Positions 1 through 12,140 of a stretch of DNA of 64,000 bases are shown in pieces (position 1 is the stretch's first letter; the number at the start of each line of letters is the position of its first letter). The translations under genes were made by a program, and so were the position numbers. The stretch is from Lineus longissimus (Eukaryota > Nemertea > Pilidiophora > Heteronemertea > Lineidae), in assembly GCF_910592395.1 (NCBI RefSeq), contig NC_088316.1, positions 4,028,001 through 4,092,000 of the forward strand, given 5' to 3'. The notes under the pieces were generated by a model. The model was not told the origin of the DNA. It did no database searches and saw only the letters and a list, made by a program, of their open reading frames with translations.

Positions 1-249
1 ATGTGCAATTACGCAACAGCATTCTGTTAGATGTTGATTTTTCCGGTCTGATCATAACAAACGTTAGCTTTGTTGGTGCTGATTTGTCGTTTAGTAATCT
101 TAGCAATGTGACGTTCTGTAAATGTCACGCCGGTAATTTCGAAGGTGCTAAGCTCAAGTACGTTCTGACGGAGAATACTGATCTTCCAGTGGAATTGTCT
201 GCTTCTAAAACCGGGATTAGCTCAGCGATCAATATGCACGATTCAGGAG
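1..249 (+). CDS. Pentapeptide-repeat exon of a multi-exon gene (5' partial)
   Basis: The frame starting at base 3 is open to a GT donor at 250-251 (GGAG|GTGAGC) and ends in phase 1. The translation has successive five-residue steps with F or L at the centre (DVDFS, NVSFV, GADLS, FSNLS, NVTFC), the pattern of pentapeptide repeats, which form a right-handed quadrilateral beta-helix and act as a structural or protein-binding module. The last ~25 residues are polar and no longer repetitive. The gene starts left of the window, so the full number of repeats is unknown. The one-base overhang joins exactly to the two-base start of the exon at 2197. Animal proteins with such repeats include KCTD9, but the downstream part here does not look like KCTD9, so no name is given. 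Confidence 0.7.
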
Positions 250-2196
250 GTGAGCAGATGTAAAGTTTTCTATATATTTTTTTCTTCATATCTTTATGTC
301 CATTGATTTGGGAGACCTTACAGAAAACCAAAATTTTACCCCAAAAGCTTCTACAATGCACGAACACGAGATGAAAATCGAAATATCGTTGAAATTCATA
401 TTTTATTTGTATTGGAAATTTTCAAGTTCAAGTTTAAATTTCAAATTTTTATACAAACCTTTAACAATTACATGCATCTGATTGCATTGTTAGAACATTT
501 CCTAATGCATCTTAATTTCTTAAATCTCTACATTGATACCCATCCTAAGAAATTAAAAGATTTTATAATTTCGGATTGATCGGCATGTTTTTGTGTTTTT
601 TATCTGCTGCCAGTCTTGATAACTAATCAGAGAGTTTAATAACGTCTTATGAAAGAAAACAGGCTGAGGCAAATAGCAGAAAGAAAGTTATCTCAATTTG
701 CAAACGACTCATTGAGTTCCAACAGCACTTTTTTCTATCTGAAGGGTGTAATAGAGCTTTTCAAACCTTATAGAATTAGAAAAAAACTTGGCATCTTTAG
801 TGCTGATTCAGATGCGCATGTAGCTGATAATGTTCTCAACAAAACTTGATCGAGCAACACACTGTCCAGTGCAAGGTTATGAGATGCTCTGCTTCTATAT
901 ATGCAGTCTAATGATCAGGCAAAAGCAAACTTCCACCGGGTGCTTTTAAGAAAACAGTTTGTGATGCCTTTCTTTACTCGGCCTTAAGGGATTTATAAGA
1001 AGTTAAGCAGTGTCTCCTTTGTTTTAAAGTACTCTGTAACTGAATACAAAATAACCCACCATTAACCTCCCACAAGTAGCTTTGTTCAAAGTCCCAGCAC
1101 ATCACATGTGATAAATAATTCAAAGATGGCAATGAAGTTCTTGAAATCTGCAGGCTTTTCATAAGTAACTTGATAGTTATATGAATATTTCAAGATTGAA
1201 GGCTGAAGGAGCCCTGCAGGAGACTTTCATACCATTTGATACGCTCTTAATGTGTATTATCGTGAAATAAAAAGCCCCTGGGTGTATTCTAAGCATGCTT
1301 TGTGGTAAATAATTTATGATTTCCCGACAGAATACTTTCTAATACTCCCATTTGAAAAGAAATGTCGAGTACCATGAAAATTGAAGACTGCCCAGCCTTA
1401 ATCTCAGCAATTATACTGGAGTTCTATTAATATTTTTCTGTCAGCCCTGTTTGACGAAAACTCTGAACTGTACACATTAATACAGGCTCTGGCGGCAAAT
1501 CACACTTTGTTTTGGTTTATTTGAAATTGTAGCACTGGTTCAAGACTATCACAGCCTCATATCTCACTTTCTGCTGTTTAGGGTCGCTCAAAACATACGC
1601 ACAATTCTCAAAACCCCCTCCCACTAAACACATGAACCCATAACACATCTGTGTATGTACGCTAAGGCGAGACTTTTTTATACCTTGGTTAGCGTGCTTT
1701 TTCATCAAAGGACAAGCTTAGGAGGGTTGAATAAAAATGAAAATACATTTTTTTTACTCTCACGGAAGACTTCTGTAGAGGCAGCTCAGAGGAGGAAGAA
1801 ATAAAATTAAAATTTTATTTCAAAATAAAAGTTTCTGTTTCAATCTTTGCGTGGCATTGTGGGGAGGTCTCGCACAACTCTAGTCTGGTCTCACTACACA
1901 GTGCGGATATTGAGTGCGGCGGGCTTGCTAAATGACCCCCCCCAAAAAAAATTTGTTCACATTTTCAGTTCATCGCCTTGCGGCGGGCACGCTAACCAAG
2001 GTATAAAAAAAATCCTGCCCACTGTCCTATGCACCTACGCCAAAGATTGTCAATGAATGGTGAATCCAGACAGTAACAATCCAACGATGTAACGTTGTAA
2101 AATTCTAAAATGCCCTCCCCTTATTGGATGCGTACTAAATGAACAATACCTTATGAATACCTGAATCAAAATGATCAAACATTGTTTTTTTTCCAG
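250..2196. other. First visible intron of the pentapeptide gene
   Basis: This 1.9-kb intron is AT-rich and has no supported coding sequence. The only structure I see is the inverted repeat listed separately at 1675-2009. Confidence 0.6.
1675..2009. repeat. Inverted repeat with 23-bp perfect arms
   Basis: The 23 bases at 1675-1697 (core ACCTTGGTTAGCGTGC) recur as their exact reverse complement at 1987-2009, separated by 289 bp. The outer flanks show weaker similarity. It looks like the ends of a small non-autonomous DNA element; no clear target duplication was found. Confidence 0.5.
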
Positions 2197-2356
2197 CGGT
2201 TGTGAAACTGATCCGTCGAGAGCTGATCCAGAACCATGAGTTCAAAATCCAAACGTTTTGCGACGAGATGGGCGTGAGTAAAATGAGTGAGTTGACGAAG
2301 CTGCAACCAATCACACTACAGAAAGTACCGGAACCGGGAGACGGTCCAGGTTTCAG
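2197..2356 (+). CDS. Internal exon of the pentapeptide-repeat gene
   Basis: A strong acceptor (a T-run followed by CCAG, ending at 2196) opens a 160-bp exon that closes at a GT donor at 2357 (TTTCAG|GTACGT). With the 1-base overhang of the previous exon the frame is open for 53 codons: a charged segment starting VVKLIRREL, then a stretch ending PEPGDGPGF. It is bounded by stops outside the splice sites. It ends with two bases (AG), and the exon at 28625 supplies the G to make Arg. I recognise no domain here; it reads like a helical linker. Phase agreement on both sides is the main evidence. Confidence 0.7.
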
Positions 2357-2464
2357 GTACGTCTAAATAGTCGGAATTTGCCACTAAAGTTGTCTCTTAT
2401 TCTTGCCTGTGCTTTTTTTGCCATGTAATTATTGTGCCGTGTTAGTTTGTTTAATTATTTTTCA

Positions 2465-2718
2465 TTGGTGGGCAGCTTCATTGGCCCTTTTTCCCCCTTA
2501 GTACGAGTTATTGGCTCACCGTAGGGGAGTCTATACAATAGCCATGATAGCGCAGCGTCTGTCGTCCGTCATCGTCATCTGTATCCTGTTTCAAAAACGG
2601 TGGCACGTTTCTTAACCGCTGGGGCTATGAACTTGAAACTTGGTACACAGGACCCCCCCCCAGGTCAGGTGACCTCTGACAAAGAATTTCGGTCTGATCT
2701 GACCGTTTCATTTTTAGC
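2465..2718. mobile_element. Helentron-like element, subfamily A, terminal fragment
   Basis: This begins with the family terminus TTATTGGCTCACCGTAGGGG, passes through a short run of CGTC-rich bases, then the TGGCACGTTTCTTAACCGCT head of the repeated core. It stops where the subfamily B element begins. The flank GTGGGCAGCTTCATTG at 2468 recurs at 3908 next to the second A copy, so the A terminus and its flank were duplicated around B. Confidence 0.7.
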
Positions 2719-2766
2719 TCACCTCTTAGCAGAGGTGAGCTTATCCCATACCGTGGCGTCCGTCGT

Positions 2767-2838
<72 letters not shown>

Positions 2839-3902
2839 GCGTCGTCGTCGTCGTCGTCGTCGTCCGTCGTCCGTTAGCAGGGCACGTTTCGTAACTGTTA
2901 GAGCTATTGAGTTGAAACTTGGTACACATGTACCCTTATGTAATGACACCTGGGAGACCAAGTTTCGGTCCGATTCGTTTCATGGTTTGGCCACCAGGGG
3001 GCCAAACGTTAAAAGTGAAAATATGCAATATCTCCCTCAATAGTAGTCGGGAAATTTTGAAAAAAATATGGTAGGTACTTCTAGCAAAGGTGCATCATAT
3101 ATCCTCCGGGTTTTTGATTTGACCTCCTTTTCAAGGTCACAGAGGTCAAATGGTGTAAATTGGCCGTTAGGATGTAACGATGGCACGTTTCTAAACTGCA
3201 ATGACTATTGATACCAAATTTGGTACACATTTACCCCTTAGTCAGCTGATCTCAGGGACCGAAGTTTGGTCCAATATGATTCACCACTTGACCACCAGGG
3301 GGCAAAATCCAAAAACCTTAAAAATGTGATTATTCCTTAACTTCTTGCCCGATTGCCACCAATTTGATATCATGGGTACATCTAACCACCATACAGTATA
3401 TGTCACACAGGTTTTTAATTTGACCTTCTTGTCAAGGTCACAGAGGTCAAATGGCGTAAATTCGCCGTCAGGCCGTAACAATGGCACGTTTCTTAACTGC
3501 AATGACTATTGATCACAAATTAAGTACACATGTACCCCTTGGTCAGGTGATCTCAGGTACCGAAGTTTGGTGCGATCTGATTTGCCGTTTGGCCTCCAGG
3601 GAGGGGGCCAAATCCTAAATTCTTCAAAATGCCATTATTCCTAGTAATGACTTGCCCGATTGGCACCAATTTTATATCATAGGTACATCTAATTCTAACA
3701 ACCATTCAATGTGTCACCCGGGTCTTCTTTGATTTGACCTACTTTTCAAGGTCACAGAGGTCGAATGTACTGTAAATTGGCCATTTTGGGGAAATTGTAA
3801 TTGCTTGGACCTACATCAAACCTAACACTACATGACACAAGACCATGCTCTTTATCCATCTTTCCTCCACATGAGGTGAGCACAATGGCCCTGGCCATTT
3901 CA
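2716..3902. mobile_element. Helentron-like element, subfamily B, copy 1
   Basis: The left end is a hairpin, GCTCACCTC-ttagca-GAGGTGAGC; the right end is GAGGTGAGC followed by the palindromic AATGGCCCTGGCCATT. GCTCACCTC/GAGGTGAGC therefore also form short inverted termini. Inside are a (TCG)n tract at about 2760-2872 and three ~301-bp core units. Read on the minus strand, a hairpin is followed by CTAA, as at Helitron 3' ends, and both flanks are T-rich. Short subterminal inverted repeats, a terminal hairpin, a microsatellite and internal tandem repeats are the known layout of HINE/pearl elements, which use a Helentron replicase in trans. No Rep/helicase is encoded here. About 99% identical outside the TCG tract to the copy at 36105. 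Confidence 0.75.
2760..2872. repeat. (TCG)n microsatellite inside Helentron-like copy 1
   Basis: A nearly pure TCG tract, with one GGCG interruption, flanked by CCGTCGTCCG motifs. It explains the poly-Arg and poly-Thr open frames on both strands, which are not genes. The copy at 36105 has a tract about 30 bp shorter. Confidence 0.95.
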
Positions 3903-3906
3903 TTTC

Positions 3907-4664
3907 ATTAGTGGGCAGCTTCATTGACCCTTTTAACCCCTATAGTACCAGTTATTGGCTCACCGTAGGGGAGTCTATACAATAGCGCAGCGTCCGTCGT
4001 CTTCTGTATCCTGTTTCAAAAACAGTGGCACATTTCTTAACCGCTAGGGCTATGAACTTGAAACTTTGTACACAGGACCCCCTAGGTAAGGTGACCTCGG
4101 ACAATTAATTTTGGTCTGATCTGATTCTTGACTTGGCCACCAGGGGGCCAGAAGTGGAAACCTGAAAAGTGTGATATCTCTCTTATGAGTGACTTGTTTT
4201 CAATAACATGTTATGGTAGGTTCTCCCAGCAAGGATATATCACATATCTTACGGGTTTTTGATTTGGCCTCATTTTCCAGGTCACAGAGGTCAAATGGCG
4301 TAAATTGGCTGTTTGAGTGTAACTATGGCACATTTCTTAAATGCTAAAGCTGTGTACTTGAAATCTGGTAGACATGACTCCCTACGTCATATAACTGCTG
4401 ACGACGAATTTCCATCTGATCTGATTCTCGACTTGGCCACCTGGGGGCCAAAACTAAAAAAGTGCAATATCTTGCTTATTAGTGACTTGTTTTCCATGAT
4501 ATTTTTATGGTAGGTACTCCAAGCAACGATACATCACATGTCATACCGACTTTGGTTTGACCTATATACTATACATGTAGCATGTTTCTTAACCAGGATG
4601 AATTCCTAGCCACCAAAAATCTATATGGTGAGCACAATGGCCCTTGGCCATTTCATTTCTAAAA
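3907..4664. mobile_element. Helentron-like element, subfamily A, two core units
   Basis: Starts with the duplicated flank and TTATTGGCTCACCGTAGGGG at 3953. It holds two ~300-bp core units, with CTCF-like cores at 4137 and 4437. It ends with GGTGAGCACAATGGCCCTTGGCCATTTCATT-type sequence at 4629-4660, the same right terminus as the other copies. The second unit is cut short by a deletion. Confidence 0.7.
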
Positions 4665-7600
4665 AAAATAAGATGGAACATTTTGCGGTTAGCACTCATT
4701 AATTAAGTAGGGGTAACTTTTTCACAGCCGACAAAAATGTACTTTTTGAGGCAATTTACTTAAATAAGCAGGTCAAGTCTCTTCAAGACTGTTTCTTCTC
4801 ACATTCCTTATGAGAGGCTTTTTTTCTGATCAGTAGCTACGAATAAACGTGGGTGAAAAAAGGATATCAGTTCTATCCTCTCAGGGATACCACTCAGGTA
4901 TGTTGAAACAGTCGGGGGAAAAACCAACACGATTGCCTGTCTTATCTCATTTGTAGCAATCCCATGAGTCTGGGTTAATGAAATCGACACCCCTTACACG
5001 GCTTCTTCCAAAGTCGCTCAAGCTCACGTCACGCACTTCCTCTCGAGCAAATCAGGATTCCATTATCGGAAAACTATAGGCAACATGTTTACAGTATTGG
5101 AAAAGACCCGCAATGTTGTAGTGAATTAAAATCTGAAGTAAACTTAATAAGAAATGCCTTAATAATTTAGATGTTCTTAGGAATGGGTTTCGCTGCCAAC
5201 ATTGATGATAATTACGTGCATGAAGAGTTCTTCATGATGTCTTTAGCGAGAAATTCTCTAGAGGCTGCTGTATCATGTCTTCAGTTAATTGGAAAATGAA
5301 CTCACGTCTCATTTCTTAACCGTGTGGGGCCTTGGGGCAAGTTTGCTAGCATAATCGAGAGAAATTTGGATTTACTCGACTCCAGTTTGACATGTCGTGG
5401 TTTCTTTAGCTAATGATAAATCAAGTGAAGTACTTTAAGGATTGTTGTCTTTGTTAATGTGGGAGTTTAAAAAGTGAATTCTGTCTGACACATTTATTTG
5501 ATACTTGATGAATAACTGTAAAAATTCTGTTAAACTGAAATCTTTGAAACTGGTTTTTACTATTGAGGAGACAGCATGTTTTAACCCAATACATCCTGAA
5601 CTTCAGTGCAACACTCAGCACTAAGAATGAGCTTAGTTACGTGTGTGAGAGGAAGAGCACACTGACTCTGGTATTTGAGTAGGAATAGAGCCTGACAACA
5701 GGAAGTAGTGTTTATATTGGACGGAGTGACATATTTTGTCGAAAAATTTACAAAATTTTAATCATAGTTCTTACAGCGAGTGTATGCTTTGCAAAGGGGA
5801 CAGTCTACATTTATCCACACAACCGAGGATGTGTGTATGTCCTTGCTTATGAACATTTATCACGAATCTTATATGTAGCCCGTTCTTTGGCAATGACTTG
5901 TTACTTCTGAAAATGAGGCTCCATGTTAACCCAGTCTTTTGATCAGGATCAAAATTTACTTAGCATGACGTTACCGCAGGTGCCGCATGGGATTAGCAAT
6001 GTCATATTGAGAAATTTGATATCAGTCTATCTCGTCACCTTATCATGCGGCCTTATCATACCCCACGGCAATAAGCCTGTTAAGTAATGGCGTTACTTTG
6101 TGCGTAACCTGCTTACCGTCAACCTAATAAAATGTGATCCATTCTGGCATGATCACCTTATCATTTCTGTCTTCGTGATTGAATATTGAAAAATAATGAT
6201 CATGTTCAAGGACTACACACAGGAGAAGATTTTGATATTCTTTGCAACTGGGCCATATTTAGGTTTTGGTCATGGGGCAGTACGAGTGGGAACTCTAAAG
6301 GATGCAGAGGGGCACATTTGTGGAAATGTTAGCCTATTATTGTGGCAGGTTTAGCATGTTTTACTGTTCCTTGCTTGGGGTAAACAAGAAATTTTTTTCA
6401 AGATCTATATTATCATCCAGACAGCACCATCAGTGAAATGCCACATTTCCTGTTTACGACAGCACCAAATGTCATCTGCTCATAATTATTCATAGCTTTA
6501 TGCAAATTTATGCCAATTGAAGCTAAGGATGATGACACAACGCCCATTAAAGTTTCCTCAAGTCAAAATTGTGGTTTTAAAACACTCGAAAATTGAGAGT
6601 TTGGGATTAATTTGAAATGGGGTGTTGACAGACATTGTTGCCTTTGCGAACTGCCAGAGGCTGAAAATTGCGATTTTATTTTTAGGTGATATAAGGCGTT
6701 AATACTGGTCATACCTAGGTCACACCTTGTTGAAATGAGAATGACAGATTAACCACCTGATTGGAATATTTTTGATTAAAAAGTAAGATTGCCATATATT
6801 GGTGTCACGGGTCAGGGTGCGCAATGCTTTTTGCTGGACCTTCACCTGTGATTGTGATTTTTGTAACTCTATGTCTATCTTCGGTCTTGCCTATAAATTA
6901 ATGTCGATTACAAATTGAGGTGGCCTGATCTGAGAGGTGTCTGATCGATTTTGCCCTTGATGTCCCATTGCGGACTGTAACTGCTGAACTAGTCATCTGT
7001 TGCCTGTGGCATGATGGTGTAGTGGGAGAGCTAAACTCACTTAACACAGCCCTGTATTATACCCCTGTGATGCAATAATCAATATTTTCCAAATCACAGC
7101 CTCTTTTGTTCTGCTTGTTCCTTTAGTTGGCTCCGCTATGCGTTGCCCTTGCTAAGGGTGTTTTAATGCAGAATACCTGATTACGTCGGGGATAAGTTCC
7201 ATAACTAACCAGAAACAAGATTAACAATAGTTGTCAACATCTAACCAACATCCTGAGCGAAAAAGAGTACCAAAGATAAACATTCCAACTTCTTCTAAAA
7301 AAATCCTGTGTGCAACAAGTCCAACAAAACCGTCGTAAAAAACGCATAATCTTAGCTGATTACTATTCATGACATGTTGCTCTGAGATCTTTTGAGTCTA
7401 CGTGGGCTTCTTGATATTCCTGGCACGTTCTGAAAAAATAAGGGTATTCAGCCGAATACCCATTTGGACATCCTGAGGTTCATGTGAACTCGATTTGATT
7501 AGTAGTAGTGCATCATGGCCATCAAATGAACTCGTCAGCCAAATCTTGAAAAAAGACTACGAAAAACTGCTAACTATTTGTGGGTGTGGATTACTGCGAA

Positions 7601-9718
7601 TAAAAAAGAGTCCTGAAAGATGTTTGTGATCAGAAAAATTGAAGGAGAGGAATTCGTAACCCACTCCTAAAAATTGCAAAAATGCTTTATCTTAATAAAA
7701 TTTTTGAAGAAAAAAAAGATAATAAAGTTAAGAGCACTGGGACTATACATTTGAGGTAGGCAAAATCGCGGCTTTCTTGTATTTTGAAAATCCCCTTTCC
7801 CAATTCTATCCAATTTTCTTGACAATGTTTTCATAGCTATGCTGAATTTTTTTGGCAATCCCTGCATCCTGAAGAAAAGACCATTTCCCCTTTATATTCT
7901 TCTTCACATTCTTAAAAGTGTGCATATTAATGATATAGAAAACTATTAATCAAGAGCGCTTATCATTCATTTATGCAGCTAGTCCTAAATCACTTCTCTC
8001 CACCTCAGCATTTATCATTCCAGGCACAAACAGGAAAAACAGGTCACAAAATCCGCCAACAACTTCCTTAGTTTTATGCAAATTTAATCCTCGGTGAAAC
8101 AGAGTGCTCCGCCGTCCTTACATTCAGCTTATCTTTTTCTAGCAGAAAAAGGAATGTTTCATGATTGGTGTCTTTCTTGTTGATCTGTTGAGAGATTCCC
8201 CGAGAGATGCTGTGCGTGACGCGAAGGATTTGTTAACTGAGATGATGGGAAGTGTCGTTTTTTAAATCAGGAGATGCGCCAGTTCCAGATATTTGGAGCC
8301 AATACTTTGAGTTGGAAAGTAAAATGCTGTAGGCCTACACCCAGAAATGATGGTGTGCAATCTATTCTTCGTTTTCACTTTTGCAAATAATCCTTGAAGT
8401 TCTAAAAGAAGTCACTGATACCGGGTTGCCAAAATGCTAATTTAATCAAAACTGCAATCTTGAATGGCCATGGATGTATTCCGGGTTAACATTATTCGCA
8501 TCCATTTACTGTGCTGTCCACAAGGTGAGACCTTTTTGACAAGTTGCTAGCAAAAAAATGAACCCTGAGCTAACCTTTTTACGGCATTCATTTCATTCCA
8601 TGAAATAGCTCGATGATTTGATTCTATAAGCAAGAATCCCTACCATAAAAATTTTCCCTGGCCCAAAGGAAATATTGCTGATTTGCATTTACACATATAA
8701 TTGCATTTTTGGCATCTTGGTCATTTTGTCCTATGAATGTTTTTTTGACGAGATTTTATTAGCGGGAATCTCAGCAGATATGCTGCAGCACTTTTTCCAG
8801 ACTAAATTGCTGATTTGGCCTAATCTGTGCGACAAAAACTACCGTTTCCAACGACGTTTTTTTGCCTCTGCTCACTTTGCCTTGCAGGACATTTTGATTT
8901 GATCATATTAACAGGAATTGCTAAGGAAATGAGGGAGATTGGTCTTTTTCAGGTAGCTGGGATCGCTGGACACCTCTTTAACTCCCGATGATTATTTAAG
9001 CAGGAGCCAGAAAATTGCATCAGGTTGCAGCCCATATCGATGTTGGCCAAAAAAACCATCAAGCACTCAAAAACCTTATAGGAGTGCAAGATAACGTATT
9101 ATATAAATTCTGGCTGGATTGATCGAGACTTCTGCATCGGGCAAAAGGTAGCCAGCTTCTCCAATCAGAACATCTTTCAAATGAAGGAATGATCAGCACG
9201 GTCCAACTGACCTGATAATACCCCCCCCCTTCGCATTTCTCTTACTTAAGCACCACCTAACGCATGGACTAAAGATGTAATTCGCCAAAGCACAACACCA
9301 AATCAAACAACTGCTTGTCCTATTCTATCATATTCGACACGTCAATTTGAAACCCAGACAACTTGGGTACAATCAGGCTCAATCATCTAGCTAATCTGAT
9401 CGGCGCATCATACAGCGTGTCCATTATGTAATTATATCCCCCATCTCCGATGTGGCTCATTTCCGAGCACGACTTTGCCGCAATATGGTTTCTTTCTGAT
9501 GTGAAATCAATGTCTATTGTCCAGGTGTTCACTCAGGGGTCAAGGTTATTCCCTTAGAGCAGACGACGATGTTGTCGACATGTGATAGATTGAATCAAAT
9601 GATTGAATGTTCAGATGGTTGACTGATTGAAGAAGCAATAACACAGTGAATAGGCTGAAAATTTGCTTTAAACATACATGTACCTGTGGGTGCAATCTAC
9701 TAACAAGATTCATCAGTG
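4665..9718. other. Intronic AT-rich sequence, no gene seen
   Basis: Five kilobases with only short open frames lacking recognisable protein features or paired splice sites. A perfect 8-bp stem with a 4-base loop occurs at 7442-7461 (GGGTATTC-AGCC-GAATACCC). Otherwise I see nothing. Confidence 0.5.
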
Positions 9719-9870
9719 ATTGGCTCACCTCGTGAGCCTATGCGATGAAATGGCGTCCGTTGTCGCCATTGTCCACTGACAGCGTATGTCAATGCGGCAC
9801 ATTTCATAACCGCTTGAGGTCTGAACTTAAAACCTGGCACACATGTATGACCATATCTCGAGACCAACTT
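9719..9870. mobile_element. Remnant of the Helentron-like family
   Basis: Contains a perfect hairpin, GGCTCAC-CTC-GTGAGCC, at the same position relative to the core as in other copies, then GGCGTCCGTTGTCG and a diverged head of the core unit (GGCACATTTCATAACCGC). It fades out near 9870. It supports the terminal hairpin as a defining feature of the family. Confidence 0.55.
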
Positions 9871-10995
9871 CTGTCAGCGTAACCCAATGGACCTTGTAAG
9901 AAAGAACGAAGTACAGGTTCCAACGTCCTTAACACTGTTATTATAAATCAGTCCGATCCCGAACTGATGAAGTAATTCCAGTCTGCCTCTCAAGCAAGGC
10001 AGTTCGACACTTAAATTCGATCACGTTTGAATTACTAATCCCATCAAAGACATGCAAATAGGATCTGATGCAGCGCAATGTGCGTCAATAAATAAACATG
10101 AATCCGTATTGCATCAAATTATTCAAGCAAATCAAACCACTTTAGATTTGATTTGATTTTCTCTGAGTTTTAAAAAAATCTGATAGGAGCTATTAAACAT
10201 CTGTTGCCGTGGTTACAAGCAAATAAACAAAGTTAGAAAAATACTATTCATCATAACATCAATGTTCGTGAAAAGTATCCCAGATATAAATTGCCTTCAC
10301 TCTACAGTGGATTTGAGAAAAAATCATGCTTCACCCAAACTAAGGAAATCACTACAATTCAGAGGACCCCCCTCTCTTCACTGAACCCATTCAAAGTGCA
10401 TATTGACTTTTCATCACTGCAGAATTGAAAATGGATATATAATTACTGTTAATTTGCTTTACCCAAATGAAAAGTGTGAAAAAAGTCAAATGGATGCCAC
10501 TCACATGCTGTGGAACTTCCCTTAGCAGACACCTCTCTTTTAGTGGCTCCTCTCTATTATGATCATCCTCTCTATTGAAACCACTAGTTATTATTCCAAA
10601 TTGGTTGTTACCATTCAATTTGACCTCTTTAATCAGGACACCTCTCTAGTAAGGACGACACTTGTCATTCCCAAGGAGGTCCTTAATAGAGAGGTTCTAC
10701 TGTATAGGAAAACATCTTGGAAGTCTCGTCCTTAATGGAATATGTCCAACATGTATATAACCTTTCTTGATTGGTTTGAACATTCGAAACTACATTAAAG
10801 CTACAAATCGACAATTTAACTTTCTAATTATTTTGCTTCGTCTGATGTTGGAAATCAGATTCCGGCTGATTGCCCACAGTAAAGCAGACAGAGCTTTGTG
10901 ACGGAAATGAACATTGAAAGCATGGTCGACGTGGAGAGAACTGCTTATTGGTCTGGCATCCAGACAGTAAAGGACCAGTGTCTCCGCACACTTAT
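9871..10995. other. Intronic sequence around a MITE
   Basis: Apart from the MITE at 10508-10702 I see no coding or RNA feature. Confidence 0.5.
10508..10702. mobile_element. MITE with CAGTRGAACCTCY-type termini, diverged copy
   Basis: The left end, CTGTGGAACTTCCCTTAGC, and the right end, GAGAGGTTCTACTG, are inverted versions of each other with some mutations, and TA follows the right end. The interior is built from repeated CCTCTCTATTA / TAATAGAGAGG motifs, as in the better preserved copy at 32695. The termini and TA target resemble pogo/Tigger-type Tc1/mariner elements. Confidence 0.65.
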
Positions 10996-11980
10996 TGGCT
11001 CACCGTAGGGGAGTCTTTACAATACCGCAGTGTCCGTCGTCCGTCGTCGTCTGTCGTCGTCCGTCGTCGTCGTCGTATCCTGTTTCAAAAACAGTGGCAC
11101 GTTTCTTAACCGCTAAGCCTATGAACTTGTAACTTTGTACACAGGACTCCCTTGGTCAGATGACCTGTGACACTAAATTTCGGTCCGATCTGATTCTTAA
11201 TTTGGCCACCAGGGGGCCGAATGTAGATATCTAAAAAGTGTGATATCTCGCTTATTAATGACTTGTTTGGAATAAAATTTTTGTGGTAGGTACTCATAGC
11301 AAGGATACATCATATATCATACGGGTCTTTAATTTGACCTACTTTTCAAGGTCACAGAGGTCAAATGGCGTAAATTGGCTGTTTCAGTGTAACTATGGCA
11401 CGTTTTTGAACCTCCACAGCTATGAACTTGAAACTTAATACATATAACCCCCTATACCAGATAACCTCTGGTGCTGAATTTCGGTCTGATCTGATTCTCA
11501 ACTTGGCCACCAGGGGGCCGAATGTGGATACCTAAAAAGTGTGATAATTCGCTTATCAATAACTTGTTTTCAATAAAACTTTCGTGGTGGGTACTCATAG
11601 CAAGGATACATCATATATCGTACGGGTTTTTAATTTGACGTACTTTTCAAGGTTGCAGAGGTCAAATGGCATAAATTGGCTGTTTCAGTGTAACTATGGC
11701 ACGTTTCTCAACCGCCACAGCTATGAACTTGAAACTTGGTACATATAACCCCCTATATCAGATAACCTCCTGTGCTGAATATCGGTCCGATCTGATTCTC
11801 AATTTGGCCACCAGGGGGTCGAATGTGGATATCTAAAAAGTGTGATATCTCGCTTATTGATGACTTGTTTTCGATAAAACTTTTGTGGTAGGTACTCATA
11901 GCAAGGATACATCATATATCATATGGGTTTATAATTTGACCTACTTGTCGAGGTCACAGAGGTCACAACGCAGACACAGA
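10996..11980. mobile_element. Helentron-like element, subfamily A, three core units, right end missing
   Basis: Starts with TTATTGGCTCACCGTAGGGG at 10999, then a CGTC-rich tract and three core units with CTCF-like cores at 11206, 11507 and 11808, exactly 301 bp apart. The usual right terminus is absent; the third unit passes into a SINE-like segment near 11985. Confidence 0.75.
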
Positions 11981-12009
11981 TATGGCCGAAATTGCATGTT
12001 TTGTGTTTT

Positions 12010-12065
12010 TCGTGTTGTGGCAATCCAAAGGTCGTGAGTTCAAACCCCGGTCAGGGACGGCCAAA
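12010..12065 (+). mobile_element. tRNA-like 3' half, SINE remnant
   Basis: GTCGTGAGTTCAAACCCCGG contains a B-box-like pol III promoter element (GTTCAAACC at 12038-12046) in the context of a tRNA T arm, followed by a T-rich tail. No complete cloverleaf can be drawn, so I read it as a SINE fragment and not a tRNA gene. Confidence 0.5.
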
Positions 12066-12140
12066 AATATTTTTTTATTTTATTATTTTTTATCTTTTCC
12101 CTTTTGTCTTTTCTGACTTGTATCTTACATTTTCTTGATT

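Noticed and set aside
2760-2872. CRISPR array or other prokaryotic feature
   Set aside because: The repeats in this window are microsatellites, satellites or transposons in a spliced eukaryotic genome; there are no spacers.
2600-3043. Poly-Arg, poly-Thr and poly-Asp frames on both strands
   Set aside because: They are readings of the TCG microsatellite inside the Helentron-like element; the same happens at 36135-36320.
12010-12065. Functional tRNA gene
   Set aside because: Only the T-arm half is present; there is no acceptor stem or anticodon arm. Same for 24341, 32590 and the 20.8-21.3 kb units.
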